Both the position numbers and the translations under genes were made by a program. DNA of 64,000 nucleotides, taken from positions 2,335,846 to 2,399,845 of the forward strand of contig JAIUJO010000071.1 in NCBI GenBank assembly GCA_023846275.1, in the 5' to 3' direction. Position 1 is the stretch's first letter. Each line of letters opens with the position of its first letter. This stretch comes from Vanilla planifolia. Lineage: Eukaryota; Streptophyta; Magnoliopsida; Asparagales; Orchidaceae. The notes beneath the pieces were generated by a model. The model had not been told where the DNA came from and searched no databases. It saw only the letters and a program-made list of their open reading frames with translations. Of this stretch, positions 9,142 through 24,140 are shown one piece after another.

Positions 9142-12100
9142 GGTCATCAACCTTAAAGAGGATCAGAGTTTCGCAGTTATATAACCAAATCTAAGTAAAA
9201 CATTTGAACAAATGTGTAAAATTATACATAATGTTTGAATTCCAAGATACTAAGTAGATTGATTGTAAAATTATCTATTATCAAATCAAATGTGAATCCA
9301 AATGTTTTGAAATGCGTGCTAAAACACTAAAAATAAAATATTTTAAAATTTAAATAATAAATATTTAATTCCATTGACATTTGTTTAGATTTCCTAAGAA
9401 TTACTAAATTAAATATGTAATAATAATAATAAATTGTCTTTTTAATATTAACTTTATATATATAATGAATGTAGGATGATATGGATGCAAAAAATGTAAT
9501 ATAAAAAATTCATAGCGATGTTCAAGTTACTTGAGAAGACAATAAGAGTTTCTTTATAATAAACCAATTTGAAGAAAAATATTTTCTAGAATGAGATAAA
9601 TTGAATAAGAAAATTACATTCCAACATACTAAAAAGATTAAGTATAACATTATCAATCATATAATTAGATAAGAAACAAATTGTCTTATAAATCATATTC
9701 AAATCATAAAAAATTTAAAACAAATTTAAAAAAGTTAATTTTTAGTTGGATGAAGCTCAATGAGCTAAGTCCAATGATATTTGTTTCATCTCATTCCAAC
9801 AACATTTAGAATTATTACATATTACCAAAGGAAATGTGCATTAAGGCATAATAAAATATTATTCCAATATTTTGGAAAGATATGTTAAACCTAAATTGTG
9901 GTAAATTATGCAAAGAAATATAATCAAGTGAAAAAAATATAAATGTCACACAAGGGGGATCTATAAGGTCATATTAACATAACCAAATCAAATAAAAATA
10001 TTTAAAAAGATGAGATAAATTATATGAAAAGTTATATTCGATGATACTAAGGAGATTGAGTGCAACATTTTCAAAAATAAAATGAGATACAAATCAAAAT
10101 ATCTCATAAAGTTAGCCAATATCCTAGAAAATAAAATTGTTAAAAATAAAAAAAATCATATTTAATTAGATAGAGCATGTTGAAAAGAGTTTAATGATAT
10201 TTGTTTTGCTCCATTAGACCATACTTGAATTTACTAAGAATTAGCAAAATGAATAACCAAGAATTACTACAAAATATTTTTATAATTTTAAGTAAATATA
10301 TATAAAATCTATAATGAGATAAAATGAAGTAGTGTAACATAGCAATATAACAAAACAAAAGAAAAAATGTTGAAAGAGGTGATAAATTATATACAAATGT
10401 TGCATTCCAACTATATGAAATAGAAAGAGTATATATGTTTAATTGTGTAATTATGTTCAAAAAATAATTTCTCATAAATTTTGCCAATATTTTAGAAAAT
10501 AAGATATTTAAAAATTATAAAAATGAATACAAAATTTGATATAGCTCTTTGAGATGAGTCTTAAAAACATTTTTAATCACCATCAACCTCATTTTGAATT
10601 ACTATGAAATTTAAAAATAGAAAAAGGATGAATAATAATAGGTGATTATCTTAATATAAAGTTAATATATATTAATTCTAGAATCAAATATATTGAGTTA
10701 ATATTATATAACAAAATGATGGCAAAACATTTGAAAAAATTAGATAAATTATGTTGCAAAGTTGTATTCTAAGTTACTAAGAAGACAAAGTTTAACATTC
10801 TCAATCATCAAAACTAGTGGGAATTAAAACACCTCTCAAAAAATTAAGAAATTTAAAATTTAAATTTTAATTCCATAGAGCATATTGCAATTGATTTAGC
10901 AATACTTGTTTTGCCTCGATTAGTTTTGGTTATTATGAATTGTCTAATAAAATAATTATAAACAATAATAAGTGATTATAGTTGTAATAGGAAAATTTAT
11001 GACAAATCTAGAATGAGTTTAGTGAAAGAAATGTAAATTATAGAAATCAAGGCACTATTATGGCTTCATAAGATGTCAAATAGAGTTTCACAATAATATA
11101 AGCAAATCTAAGTAAAAATGTTAAAGGAATGAGATAACTTATAAATGTAAGAAGTATTTCAAGTTACTTTGTAGATCATCTATGACATTCTCAATAACAT
11201 AGTCAGGAATGAATTGAATGTCTCCTAAAAATCCTTAAAATCTAAAAAACTTTAAAAATATAAAAGTAAAGATTAAATTAGATAAAGCTAATCAAGTAAA
11301 GTCTAATGTTGTTTATGTTATCTTGATTAACCTTGTCAAGAATTATTGTTAATTAACAATTTGTAATTAACATATTAATATTATATAAAGATATATTAAA
11401 TTTGAAATGTGATAATTGATGTAATGTAATATAACAAAAACAAATGGATGCATAGGTCACATGATTAGAGATTTAGAATTTCATATCAATTTAATCAGTT
11501 CAAAGCAAAAGATTTTAAAAAATGATAAAAACTACATAGAAAAGTTCCTCTACGAAGATATTAAGGAGAACAAGTGTGATACTTTCGATCATCATAATAA
11601 GTATGAAGAGACATTTTAAAAAAAGAGAACCCCAGAAAAAGTATTATGAAATTGAGAATTTAACTTAGTGGAGTTCATCAAGGCTAGTTCATTAATGTTT
11701 GTTATCTCTAGATTAGACATCAATTAGAATTATTATAAATTACAAATGTAAATAATCATAAGTAATAAAAATCATTATTTTAATATGATGTAAAGGTTAA
11801 ATAAAACTAAAATAAGATAAATTAAAGTAATGTAATATAATCAATATTTAATTTGAATGATCAATTAAAACTTGTTTGAAAATCTATAAATTGCTAAATT
11901 TAAAAAATAAGTATAGTAATAATAATTTATTATTTAAAAAATTAGAGCATATACAATAAATAAATAATGAAACATGAACAAATCAATGTGATGTTAGGGT
12001 TACAAGATAGTAGAATTAGAGTTTCAAAATAATATTACCAAATAAAATAAAAAAGTTTGAAGAAATGAGATAAATTGTAACAAAAAGTTCCATTCCAAGA

Positions 12101-13871
12101 TACTAATGAGATTAAGCACAATATGCTTGATCAAAAAATCAGATACACTTTAAAATGCCTCACAAAACTTACAAAAATCATTAAGGAAATAATGTGAACG
12201 AAAATATTAAATAAATATTTAATTTCTCAAAGCATATTGTGGTGTCTATAATGACATATGATATGTCTCAACAAAACCTCATTTTGAGTTTTAGTGAATG
12301 ACATTATTCTAATTAAAAATAAATAACAATAAAGAATTTTTTTAATATTATAGAAATATATATTAAGAATTAAATGTTATAAATTTAAGCAATCTAATAT
12401 AACCAAATAAAGAATTATAAAAGTCACACCACATCATATTTAGAGTTATATAATAATATAATCAAATAAGTGCAAACAATTTGAAGAAATGAGGTAAATT
12501 ATTGAGAAATTTGAATTCAAAGATAATAAGGTGATATATTGTAATATTTTTTGTATTTGATAAAGAAACAAATCAAACCACATAAAACAACAAAAAATCT
12601 TAACAAATATAATAATACAAAATTTAAAAATGAATTTTTTATTGGACAAAACTTGTTAAGGCGAGTCCAATGATATTTATGTCATCATGATCTAACCTCA
12701 ATTAGAATTACTATAAATTTTTAAAATAAATAAGCATAAATAATAATAAATTATTATTAATACATTAAATAAATATAACAAAGCTAAAATAAGATAAATT
12801 AAAGCAATGTAACAATGTAGAATTAACGAAATTGTTTTTAAATAAATGACAAATTATATGTGAAAGTTGCATTCCGTGATACTAAAGAGATCGAGTGCAA
12901 TGTCCATGATCATCAAATTAGGTATGAATCTCACATGTTATAAACCATGCTAAAACTCTAAAAATATTTAAAAATATGCAAAAAAAAAATATACAATTTG
13001 TTATAGCTCTTTTGTTGGGTCCAAAAATATTTTTTAAATCTCCAACACACATCACTTAGAAATAATATAATTATAGATTGAAAAATGATAAATAAGAATA
13101 AGTTATTATTTCCAATATCAAGTAAAAATATATTGAACTTGAAATGATAAAAATTGGAGCAATGGAAAATAACTAAGGCAAGAAAAACTTTTTTGAATAA
13201 ATGAGATAAATTGTACAAGAATGTTGCATTTCAAGATGCCAAGAAGATAGAGTGTAAGGTTCTCATTCATCAAATTAGAAACAGGTTTAAATGCCACTTA
13301 ATATATGATAAAAATATAAAAATATATTCAAAATAATAAAATTGAATATTTAATTTGATACAACTCAATGAGATAACTCTAATAATGTTTGTTTTATCTC
13401 TATATGACCTAGTTTGGAATTACTAAGAGTTACCAAATTAAATAAGCATAAAAAAAAATATATTATTATCTTAATAATAAGTAAATATATAACAAATCTA
13501 GAATCTAATAAATGAAAGAAATGAAATATAAAAAATTAAAAGTGATGCTAAGGTTACACAAGAAGAGAATTAAAGCTCCTTAGGACCATAAGCAAACCAA
13601 CAAAAAAATTTTGTAGAAATGATGTAAATTACAATAAAGTGACATTCCAGCTTAATAAGGATTTTGAGTGTAACTTTCTTTATGGCATAATCAGCTATAA
13701 ATTGAATATCGTACAACATCTGCCAAAATAGTTGAAAACTTCAAAATATAAAAACAAATTTTTCCATGATTAGAGCTTGTCTAGTTCACTCTTATGACAT
13801 TTGTTTTAACTAAGCAAACCCAGTCAGAATTACTGTGAATTATCAATGAAAATAAGCATATTAATATTAAC

Positions 13872-13904
13872 TATATATATATATACATATACATATATAT
13901 GTAT
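13872..13904. repeat. Short TA/TACA microsatellite
   Basis: A run of TA with TACA interruptions inside a satellite unit, at the position where most units read AAATATATATTAAAGC. It looks like a local expansion of that TA-rich stretch. Confidence 0.8.
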
Positions 13905-16900
13905 AAGTTGAAATGAGATAAATTAAAAAATGTAATATAACCAAATCAAAATTCATGGAAAGGATGTACTAATGATTATAGGAGTTATATATTAACATAA
14001 CCAAATCAAAGAAAAACTTTGAAGTAATGAGATAAGTTGTATAAAAAATTGGAAATGAGAACTTGATGCAACGTAATGTAACCAAATAAAATCAATTTAA
14101 AGGTCAGAAAAGTGGAGAATAAGAGTTATATATTAATAAATCAAATCAAAGCAAACATTAAAAAAACATAAGTTATACAAAAAATTCTATTCCAAGACAA
14201 TAAGGAGATCTAGTGTAAATGTTTTTATCCTCAAATAAGTTACAAATAGAAATGTCTCATAAAGAATGCCAACACCATAAAAATTAATTTTATAATATAA
14301 AAATAAATATATAGCTCATAGAGCTCGTTGAGACGAATCCAATGTCATTTATTACAATGACATCATACCTTATTTGCAATTACTATGAATAAAAAATAAA
14401 ATAACCTTAAATGAAAATTTTATAATTAAAATATTAATTAAATTTATATTAAAAAAAAGAGATAAATTAAAGTAATATAATACAACAAAAAAAGTATTAT
14501 GAATGCCATAAAATATGAGATTGAGAGTTGTATAATAATATAACCAAACTAAAGCAAAGCATTTAAATTGAAACATTTTATGGAAAAATTACATTTTAAG
14601 AAATGATATAAATTACATATGAAAATTAAATTCAAAGAAACTAAGGAGATAGATTGTAACATCCTTGATCACCAAATCAAGTATGAATTATAAAACCTCC
14701 TAAATCATGAAAAACCCTTATATGACTAAGTATTAAAAAATATAAAAATGAATCTCTAATTTTATAAAGCATATTGCGATGAGTCAAACAACATTTTATT
14801 TATCTTGATCTATCATTGCCTGAAATTACAGAGAATAATAGAAGCAAATATGTAAGCACAATAATATTTTTTTATATTAAATATATACATATTAAAGCTT
14901 AAATGATATAAATTGAAGTACTATAATATAGAAAAAATTGATATGGTGTAAAGGTCACATCAAAAAAATATTATAGTTACAAAGACAGAACCAAATTAAA
15001 CCAAAAATTTTGAAAAATTTTGAGAAATTGTATGAGAAAGTTGCAAACAAAAATAATAAGAAAATGGAATATAGTATCCTCAATCATCAAATATGAACAA
15101 AACAAAATTCTCATAAATTCTACTAGAATATTACAAAAGTAAAATATTTCAAAAAATTAAAAAAAATAAACATCTTGTTTGATTAGTAAGTTAACTCGAG
15201 TCTAACAATGTATTTTTTGTTTCCTTTAAACCTTGTTTGAAATTATTGTGAATTTACCAATCTCAAAAAAAGCCTAAATAATAATAAATTAATATTTTAT
15301 TATAAACTATAGGCAAAATGAGCAAATTTAGGTAACATAAGATATCCAAATCATAGCAAAAAATTTGAAGAAATGAGATAAATATTATGGGAAACTTGCA
15401 TTCCAAGGCATTAATGAGGTGCAACGTAAAATTCTTGATCCTTAAATTATGCACGAATGAAAATCCCTCGTAATGCATTCCAAAAACTTAAGGAAATAAA
15501 TACTTTAAAAATAGAAAAATTAATATTTAATTTGATAAGGGTTGTGGTGATGAGTTTAGCAACATGGTTTTATTACGTAAGCATATAATAAATCTAGAGC
15601 AAGATGAGTGAAAGCAATGCATTACAAACATATAAAAGTGATGTTAAAAACACATCAGAGGAGAATTATAGTTTCATAGTAGCAAAACCAAATCAAAAAA
15701 TAAAGTTTGATTGAATGAAGTAAAATGTATTGGAAAATTGCATTCCAAGGCACTAAGGAGATCAGGTGTAACATTCTTGATCATATAATCTGATATGAAT
15801 ATAACACCTTACTAAAAAATTGAGAACTATAAAAATGAATATTTATTGGTATAAAGTCTATCCAATTGTGTCTGATGACATTTATTTCATCATTATTCGA
15901 TCTCCTGTAAGTTTATAATGATTTACTAAAGTAAATAAGTAGTAAATAATAATAAATTATTTTTTTAATATTACAGAAAGATATATTAAAATTAAAAATT
16001 AAACAATTTCTTATAATTTAATTTAACCAAATGAAATTGATGTGGAAGTCACATTTGAGAAGATTTAGCTTTTAACATTAATATATCTAAATCAAAGTGA
16101 AAAACTTGAAATGTTGGATAAATTATTGAAAAACATTTCATTACAAGACACTAATAAAATTTAGTATAACATTGTTTATCGACAAATTAGGAACGAATCG
16201 AAATGTCTCTTCAAGCAAGCAAAAAATCTAGAAAGTGAAATATTTTCTAATAATTAATTAATTTTTAATTAGATAGATATTTTTATGTTGAGTCCAATGA
16301 CATTTGTTTTACCAGCACTATATCTCATTCACAACTTTTTAAAAAATAAAAAAATAATAATAAGTATGCAGAATAACAATTTTTTCTAATTTTATGCAAA
16401 CATATAATGAAGCTAAGATGAGATAAATTGAAGCAGTGTAATATACTACATTGAAAGTGATATAAAAGTCACACAAAAGTTGATTTAGATTTTACTTAGG
16501 AATATAACAAAATCAAAGCAAAACACTTAAAGAAATATGATAATTTATATCAAAAAGTTGCATTCTAATATATTAAGTAAAAAGTATGCAATATCATTAA
16601 CCATCAAATATGGTACAAATTAAAATATCTCATAAATTATTCAAAAACACTAGAAAATAAAATATTTTAAATTGTAAAAATGAATATTTAATTTGATTAT
16701 TTCATTGATAAGAGTCCAACAATATTTTTCTAGCCAACATTAAAGCTCATTTTTAATTACTATGAATTACTAATGCAAAAAACATTAATTACAAAAAAAT
16801 ATTTTTTTAAGAATAAGTAAATATATATTAAAGATATAATGTTAAGTTAATTGAAGTAGTATAACATAAAAAATAAATGTAAAAAGTTTGAAAAAATTAC

Positions 16901-19779
16901 ATAGATTATACAAAAAAAGTGGCATTCTAATTTCCTAAGGAGATCAAGGGCAAAATTCTTGATCATAAAAATTGTAAGAATGAAATACCTCATAAAACAC
17001 ATTAAAAAAAGAATTTAAAAAACCTAAAATGACTATTTATTTCGATAGAGTTCATGGTGTTAACTCCTATGAAGTTTCCTTCATCTCAATTGTTCATCGT
17101 TTGGAATTACTGTGAATTATTATTTTAACATAAGAGAAGAAAAGCTAAAAAGAGCTAATTTGATGTAATGTATTATAACCAAATCAAATTGATGTAAAGT
17201 TCACACAAGTTGAGAATTAAAGTTGCTAATTAATTAAACCAAATAAATATAAACAATTTGATAAAATTGAAATAATTCAATGAAAAAACTCCGTTCTAAG
17301 ATGCTAAATTAATTAAGTGTAACATTTTATGTCATAAAATTTGGTACAAATTGAAATGTGCCATAAAGCAAGGAACAATCCTTAAAACAATATTTTAATA
17401 AATATAAAAATGGAATATTTAGTTTAACAAAGTTTGTTGAGATGAGTATATTGATGTTCTGTTATGTATTAGTCACACATCATTTGGAAATATTGTAAAT
17501 TACAAATGTAAATAAGCATAAACAATAATAATAAAGTATTACTTTAATATTCTATAAATAAATATTAAAGCTAAAATAAGAAAAATTGAAGAAATATAAT
17601 TGTGGAAATAAAGCATAATAATGGTTACATGAGGGAAGATTTAGAGATATATAGTAATATAACAAAATTAATGCAAAAAATCAAAAAAATGAGATAAATT
17701 ATATTGGAAAATTTCATTGAAACATACTGAAAAGATGTTATGTAACATTCTTAATTGTTAATACAAATACAAACTAAAATATCTCATAAAATATGTCATA
17801 AAATTAGAAAATAAATTTTTAAATATAAATAAAAAAATTTATTTTTTATAGCATGTCAAGATGATTCTATCAACATTTGTTTTATCTTCATTTATCCTAA
17901 TCTAGATTTTCTATGACTTAAAAATACAAATAAGCTTGAAAAATATTAAAAAAAAGTATTTTAATATTAACTAAAAATATAGTAAATATAAAATGAGACA
18001 AATTAAAGCAAGATAATATAACTAAATCAAAATTAAAAGTTTGAAAATTTGAGATAAGTTATACCAAAATGTTAGATTCCAAGTTAGTGAGGAAATCATG
18101 ACTAACCTCCTTGATCATAAAATTAGATACAAATAAAATTAATTATAAATCTTGTAAAAATAATAAGAAAATTTAGAAATATATAAAAAATAATTTAATT
18201 TGATCAAACTTGAGAAGATTACTCCAAACAGGTTTGTTTCATCTCAATTAGACCTTGTTTTCAACTACTGACTTACCAATAAAAAAAAGAGCTCATAATA
18301 TTATATTATCATTTTAATGTTATGCAAACAAATATTGTTTCTAAAATGATATAAATTGATTTAATATAACATAATCAAATTAAATCGATTTAAATTTGAT
18401 ATAAGAAGTGATTTAAAGTTACTTATTAAACATAACTAATGAAAAATTTTGAGAAATAGGATAAACTATGTGAGAAAATTGCATTCAAAAATACTTGGGA
18501 GGTAGACTTTAATTTCAACAATCATGAAATCTTGGCAAATCAAAATTTCTCTTAAACATGCTGGCCTTGGAATATAAGATATTTGAAAATATAGTAATGA
18601 ATGTTAAACTTGATAGAGTTCATTAGGACTACTACAATAATGTTTGCTTTGTCTTTAGTGGACCTTTTTGAAATTATAGAGAATCATGAAAGTAAATAAG
18701 CAAGCATAATAACACAATATTTTCTTAATGTTTAAGAAATATATATTAATATTGAAATAAGATAAATTGATATAATATAATATAATCAAATTATAGTGGA
18801 AAAGTTTTAAAAATAAGAGAAACTATACAAGAAATTTGCATTACAAGATTCTAAAGAGTTAGAATGTAACATTCTTGAATGTCAAATCATATAAAAATTA
18901 AAACAAGTCATTAAACATATCAAAACTATAAAAAAATTTAAAAATACTAAAATAAATATTTAGGTAAACAAAGCTCATCAAGTTGAGTCTAATGATATTT
19001 ATTTACACTCAATTAGGCCTCATTGAAAAGTTTTACTAAATACCAATGTAAAAAATATAGATAATAAAAAATTATTATTACAATATCATGTAAATATAAA
19101 TCATTAAAAATAAGATAAATTAATGAAATATAAAATAACTAAATTAATTCAATATAAAAGTCACATGAGTAGAGATATAGTCACATAATAATATAAGTAA
19201 TTCAAAGCAAAAAAATAAAAGAAATTAGATTAATTATACATGAAATTTTTATTTCAAAATACTATGGAGGTGTGTGTAACATCCTTAATTTTCAAATCAT
19301 GTATGAATTACAATGTCTTATAAATCATGCCAAAATCTTAAAAAAACTACTTATAATATAAAGAATAAATATTAATTGGATTGTGTTAGTTAAGTCAAGC
19401 TCTTTAATGTTTGTTTCCTATTTATTATACCATGCTTAGAATTAAAATGAAATATAAAAATAAGTATTCCTTAAATATATTAAATTATTATTTTAATATG
19501 AAATAAATAAATATTAAAACTTAACTATATAATCAAAATAATATGATATAAAAAAGTTTAAATGATGTGAATGTCATATGGTAGAATTGGAGTTTCATAG
19601 TGATATGCAAAATCAATGCAACAAATTTGAATAAATGAGATAAATTTTTATAAGAATGTTGCATTCTAAGATACTAAGAAGATCAAGTATAAACTTATTT
19701 GATAATCAAATCAGGTGTTAATTTAAATGACTAATAATGCTTGAAAGAGATAAATTGTAGAAATATTATACAAAACAAT

Positions 19780-19915
19780 TAATACGATATGAAGGTCACA
19801 CAATTAGAGAATTATAGTTTTGTATCTTTATAAATAAATAAAAATAAAAAACTAGTCACACAATTAGAGAATTACAATTTTGTAATAAAATAACAAAACC
19901 ATAGCAAACAAATTT
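19780..19915 (+). repeat. Duplicated 60-bp module within a satellite unit
   Basis: GTCACACAATTAGAGAATTA occurs at 19795 and again at 19855, exactly 60 bp apart, inside near-identical surroundings. This is the same module (GTAATATAACC to GAGTTACATA) that is present once in ~420-bp units and missing from ~360-bp units. The unit also lacks about 190 bp upstream, where GCTTGAAAGAGATAAATTG joins two distant parts. Confidence 0.8.
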
Positions 19916-22535
19916 AAAAGTGAGATAAATTATATGAAAGAGTTGTATTCAAGATATTAAGGAAATTAATATAATATCTTTAACTTTCAATTTGGTTACA
20001 AGTCAAAATTTCTTGTAAAACATACAAAAAATGCAAGAAAATAAAATATTTAAAAATATAAAAATATATATTTCATTATATAGAGTTCACAAATATAATT
20101 TTATTAACATTTGATTTGCCTCAATTTGATCTCATTTAGAATTATTGTGATTTAACAAATTAAGCACGCATAAATAATAACAAATTTGTTTTTATATTAT
20201 TAAGTAAATATATATTAATAATAGCGTGTGATAAATTTAAATAATGCAATATTAATAAATATATCTGATGTCACAATAGAGGACAATTATAGGTTCATAG
20301 TATTATAATATAATGAATGAAACAAATATGAGTAAAAATAAGATAAATTATACTTGCAATTTGCATTCCAAGATATAAAGAGTTTGAGTGTATGACCCTC
20401 GATCGACAAATCATGTGTGGATCAAAGTATAATAAAAACTTGCCAAAATCTTGGAAAGTAAAACATTTAAAAAAATTAAAAATGAGTATTTAATTTGAGA
20501 GTGCTCCTCTTGATCAATGTTATGACCTTTATTTCATCTTGATCAGATAGATCTACAAAAATACTAAAAGCAATAAGCTCAAATTAAAAAACTAATAATA
20601 TGTTATTTTTCTTAATTTTGTAAAAATTAAAAAATTCTAGAATGAGATGAATATAAGCAATACAATTTAAAAAATCCATATTATTTTTATATTATTCAAA
20701 TAATCAATAAATTTGAAATGAGATAATTTTGTACATAAAATATAACTAAATCAAATTAATCTAAATGTCATACAAGAAGAGATTTAGAACTATTTTTTAA
20801 TATAAAAAAATTAATGCAAAATATTGTAAGGAGAAATTTCTTTAGAAAGTTACATTCCAAGATATTATGGAAATAATGCATAAAGCATGCCAAAATTTTA
20901 GAAACAATAATTTAAAACATAAATATCCCTAATCATTACTCCAATTTAAGGGAGTCCAACAACATTTATTTCATCTCAAGTATACCTCATTTAGAATTTC
21001 TATAAATTGTAATAATAAATAAGCATAAAAATAATAAATTATTTTTTATTATTAAGTTAATATATAATCAAGTATGAATAAGGTGAAATGAAGTAATGAA
21101 ATACAATAAATTCAAAAAACTAATTTTGAAGAATTGAGATTAATTATGTACGAAAATTACATTCCATAGTACTAAGTAGATCATTTGTGAAATCCTTGAT
21201 CATGACATAAAATATGAATTAAATATCTTGCAAAACATTCTGAAGAAAAAAGAATTAAAAAAATAAAAAATAATTTATTTTTATACAGCTCTTAGAGACG
21301 AGTCCAACGACATTCTTTAAATCTGTATCATACCTCGTTCTGAATTACTATGAATTATTAATATGAAATAGCATAAATAATATAAATATATTTTTTAAAT
21401 ATTACTAAAAAAATTATAAAAATTCAGATGATTTTAACTTTAGAAATGTAATACAACCAAGTATCTTCAAAAACTTTGAAGAAATGAGATAAATATTATG
21501 GAAAAGCTGCATTCTACGATACTAAAATGATAAAGTATAACTTTTTTGATCGTTAACTCAGGTACTAGTATAAATGCTTCCCAACGCATGCCAAAACCTT
21601 CAAAAAATATGTTTAAAAAATATAAAAATGAATATCTAAATTGATATATTATGTATTAGTGAGTCTCATGAGGTTTGTTTCATTTCAATCATATATTTAT
21701 TTTTGAATTAATGTGAATTTTCAAACAAAATAAGAATAAATCTTAAGAAAATATTTCTCTATAAACAATAAATATAAAATAAATATTGAATGAGATAATA
21801 TAAGTAAGGTTACAAAATTAAATCATGGAAATGCAAGGTTACCTAAAAGAAGAATTAAAGTTTCAAAGTAATTAAACCAAATCAAAATAAAAATTTAAAA
21901 ATGTGATATGTTTACTACAAAGTTGCATTCTAAGTTATTAAGGAGATTAAATGTAACATTGCAAATTATTTAATGATGTATGAATAAATTGTATCTTAAA
22001 AAATGCCAAAGCTCTTAGAAATTTTGAAAATATTAAAATTTATAAATGTTAAAATTTTAAAAAAATTAAAATTTAAAAATATTAAAACTTTTCATTTTGA
22101 CAGGACCTATTTAGAATTATTGAAAATTTTTAAAGAAAGTGAACATATTAATATTATGCAAAAGATATGTTTAAGCCGAAAGGAAATAAATTGATGTAAT
22201 GAAAATAACGAAATTAAAATAGGTACGAATTGAAATATCTCATAGAGCATGTCAAAACAATAAAATTATATTAAAAAAATATAGAAATAGTCATTATATT
22301 TGATAAGTCTTTTTGAGACAAATCTAATGGTATTTGTTACGTCTCAATTGCACCCTGCTTGAATTTTCTTTTAATTTAAAAGGTAAATTAGCATAAATAA
22401 TAATAAATTATTTTTTAAGTATTAAGTAAATATATTATAACTAAAAAAAGATAAATTAAAGTAATATAATATAACAAAATAAAACATTATAAAGGTCACT
22501 TAAGAAGAGATTTAAAGTTATATTATAATATAATA

Positions 22536-24140
22536 TTACCATTACAAATTAAAGTGTTAGTTTAATGATTCTACATGGAGCAAAAATTAGCAAAAACATA
22601 TGGCTATAGTTTATGATCAGTAAGCTCTTTAAAGAAATATTCAATTCATATACATTTAAGCAAAAAAAATAAAAAACAAATCAGCCAACTAATGAAGGTG
22701 AATCATTAGTGGTGACGCATTGAGAGTGGTGATCCAACTACAGTCCATATTTGAGGTGAGGTGACTTAGACTCCCAATTCTTTTTTTTTCTTACAAATTA
22801 AAATTTCTAAATTAAAAAAAACCTCTTTTCTATGCTTGGTAGGATCCCATCAGCTAATGAAATTATAACGATTGATTCATCGAATTAATGAAAAAAAGGA
22901 GTTGGTGCGATCAGTGACAAAACTAATTTTAAAATATTTTTATACAAAAAATGGAATCTTGAATATATTTTTGAGGTCTACTAGAAATGCCACTATTAGT
23001 TTTTAGTTATGCTTAGACAGTGCTACACATTTTGCTTTTTTTCTTGGTTAGCTCCACGAATTCTACACCATTCTTGAACTAGACTTGTCAACTACTAAGC
23101 CCATACAAAAAGTTGAAATATTGCTATAAGCCATTAGCTGAGATTAAGCATATAGATCCAAATCCATCAATAAAGCTTTATTTATCTAAGTTCTTAGAAA
23201 ATTCATTGATAATTTGTAACAAACTAAAACCCTGTAGAATTTGTAGCTAAGATAAGTTCAATGTACACTCAAAAAAACAACACAGACAAATAGCAATAAC
23301 ATTATTCACCCTTTAAGCAACCAAATGTGCAAGCAAAGATGGGAGACTTCCTTGCTCCATAACATGTATATATTATATACACTAGAACAACTAAAAAGCT
23401 TGCACCATTCCCTCCTAAGTTAAAAGAGAAGTCGTCCATGTCCTGTGGGGATGCTTTCTATGTCTATGCTAGAAAGAACAATAGCGACTACTATTGTCAA
23501 TTCCAACTTAGCAAAACATGTGAATTCATGCAAATAATGCTATAGTTCACAAGGAAAGTAGTGATTCTCCTTTCTTATCCTTACATGAATTTGAATATAT
23601 ATAATAAAAAGAAACAAAATTGTGTCTACAAAGTTATGGAGGAGTGATTTTGTTCGTGACAAGCTGAATGACACAAAACTCTTATGTCTAGTTCTACATT
23701 AGAGATAGAATAGAAACAACCATCAACTAAAATCCAAAAGCAACTAGATATTGCAAGCAATGTAGAGGTAGGATGAAGGGAATATGTTATCGAGGCAATC
23801 ACATTTGTTTTGGCAGATATGCTCTTCAAGTGTTTGAACCTACTTGAATCACATCAAGACAAACAAAGGAAAGATGAAGAGCAATGATGAGATTTGCTAA
23901 TCATGATGAAAAGATATCAGTACGCTTTGTTTCTAAAAAACTATTAGAATATGACTATCAGAAACATGTATAAGCTTAGAGATCAAGTCACCCTCTAAAA
24001 CACTAGAAAATAGGTACCACTAAGACCACCCAAGTTCCAACCACAACTCAATCCCTAGAAACTAGGAAGTCAAACTCCAAATAATCTACATTAGACAATT
24101 TTGATGTAACATATAAAAGACTTGAAACACCAAGAAAAAA
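22536..24140. other. Unidentified 1.6-kb insertion in the satellite
   Basis: The satellite breaks after AGTTATATTATAATATAA and resumes at about 24141 with AAAAAAATTTGATGACACGAG, the next bases of the unit, so almost nothing was lost. The insert has higher GC and normal complexity. It contains a 23-bp stretch interrupted only once that is rich in T (22780-22790) and no reading frame above about 70 codons. I find no LTR, terminal inverted repeat, tRNA-like head or poly(A) tail with certainty, and no clear duplication at the edges. It could be a non-autonomous transposon or a decayed copy of genomic DNA. Confidence 0.6.

Larger units (their letters stand above)
9142..22535 (+). repeat. AT-rich ~360/420-bp satellite, second segment
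   Basis: Continuation of the array for about 13.4 kb. The GCATTCCAAG-type landmark recurs near 9238, 9618, 10036, 10404, 10766, 11155, 11550, 12092, 12514, 12870, 13228, 13643, 14188, 14629, 15047, 15400, 15742, 16140, 16564, 16924, 17294, 17716, 18075, 18484, 18841, 19252, 19663, 19946, 20368, 20853, 21163, 21512 and 21927. Spacings fall mostly at about 355-370 and 410-425, with two near 545. All units have the same orientation. Small open frames here, such as a lysine/isoleucine-rich one at 22003-22194, have no recognisable domain. Confidence 0.9.

Noticed and set aside
22003..22194. 63-codon Lys/Ile-rich frame in satellite
   Set aside because: It falls in a satellite unit, is made of AAA, ATT and TTA codons, and is not kept open in other units.
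22536..24140. Transfer of chloroplast or mitochondrial DNA
   Set aside because: The insert has intermediate GC but I recognise no organellar gene or tRNA in it.
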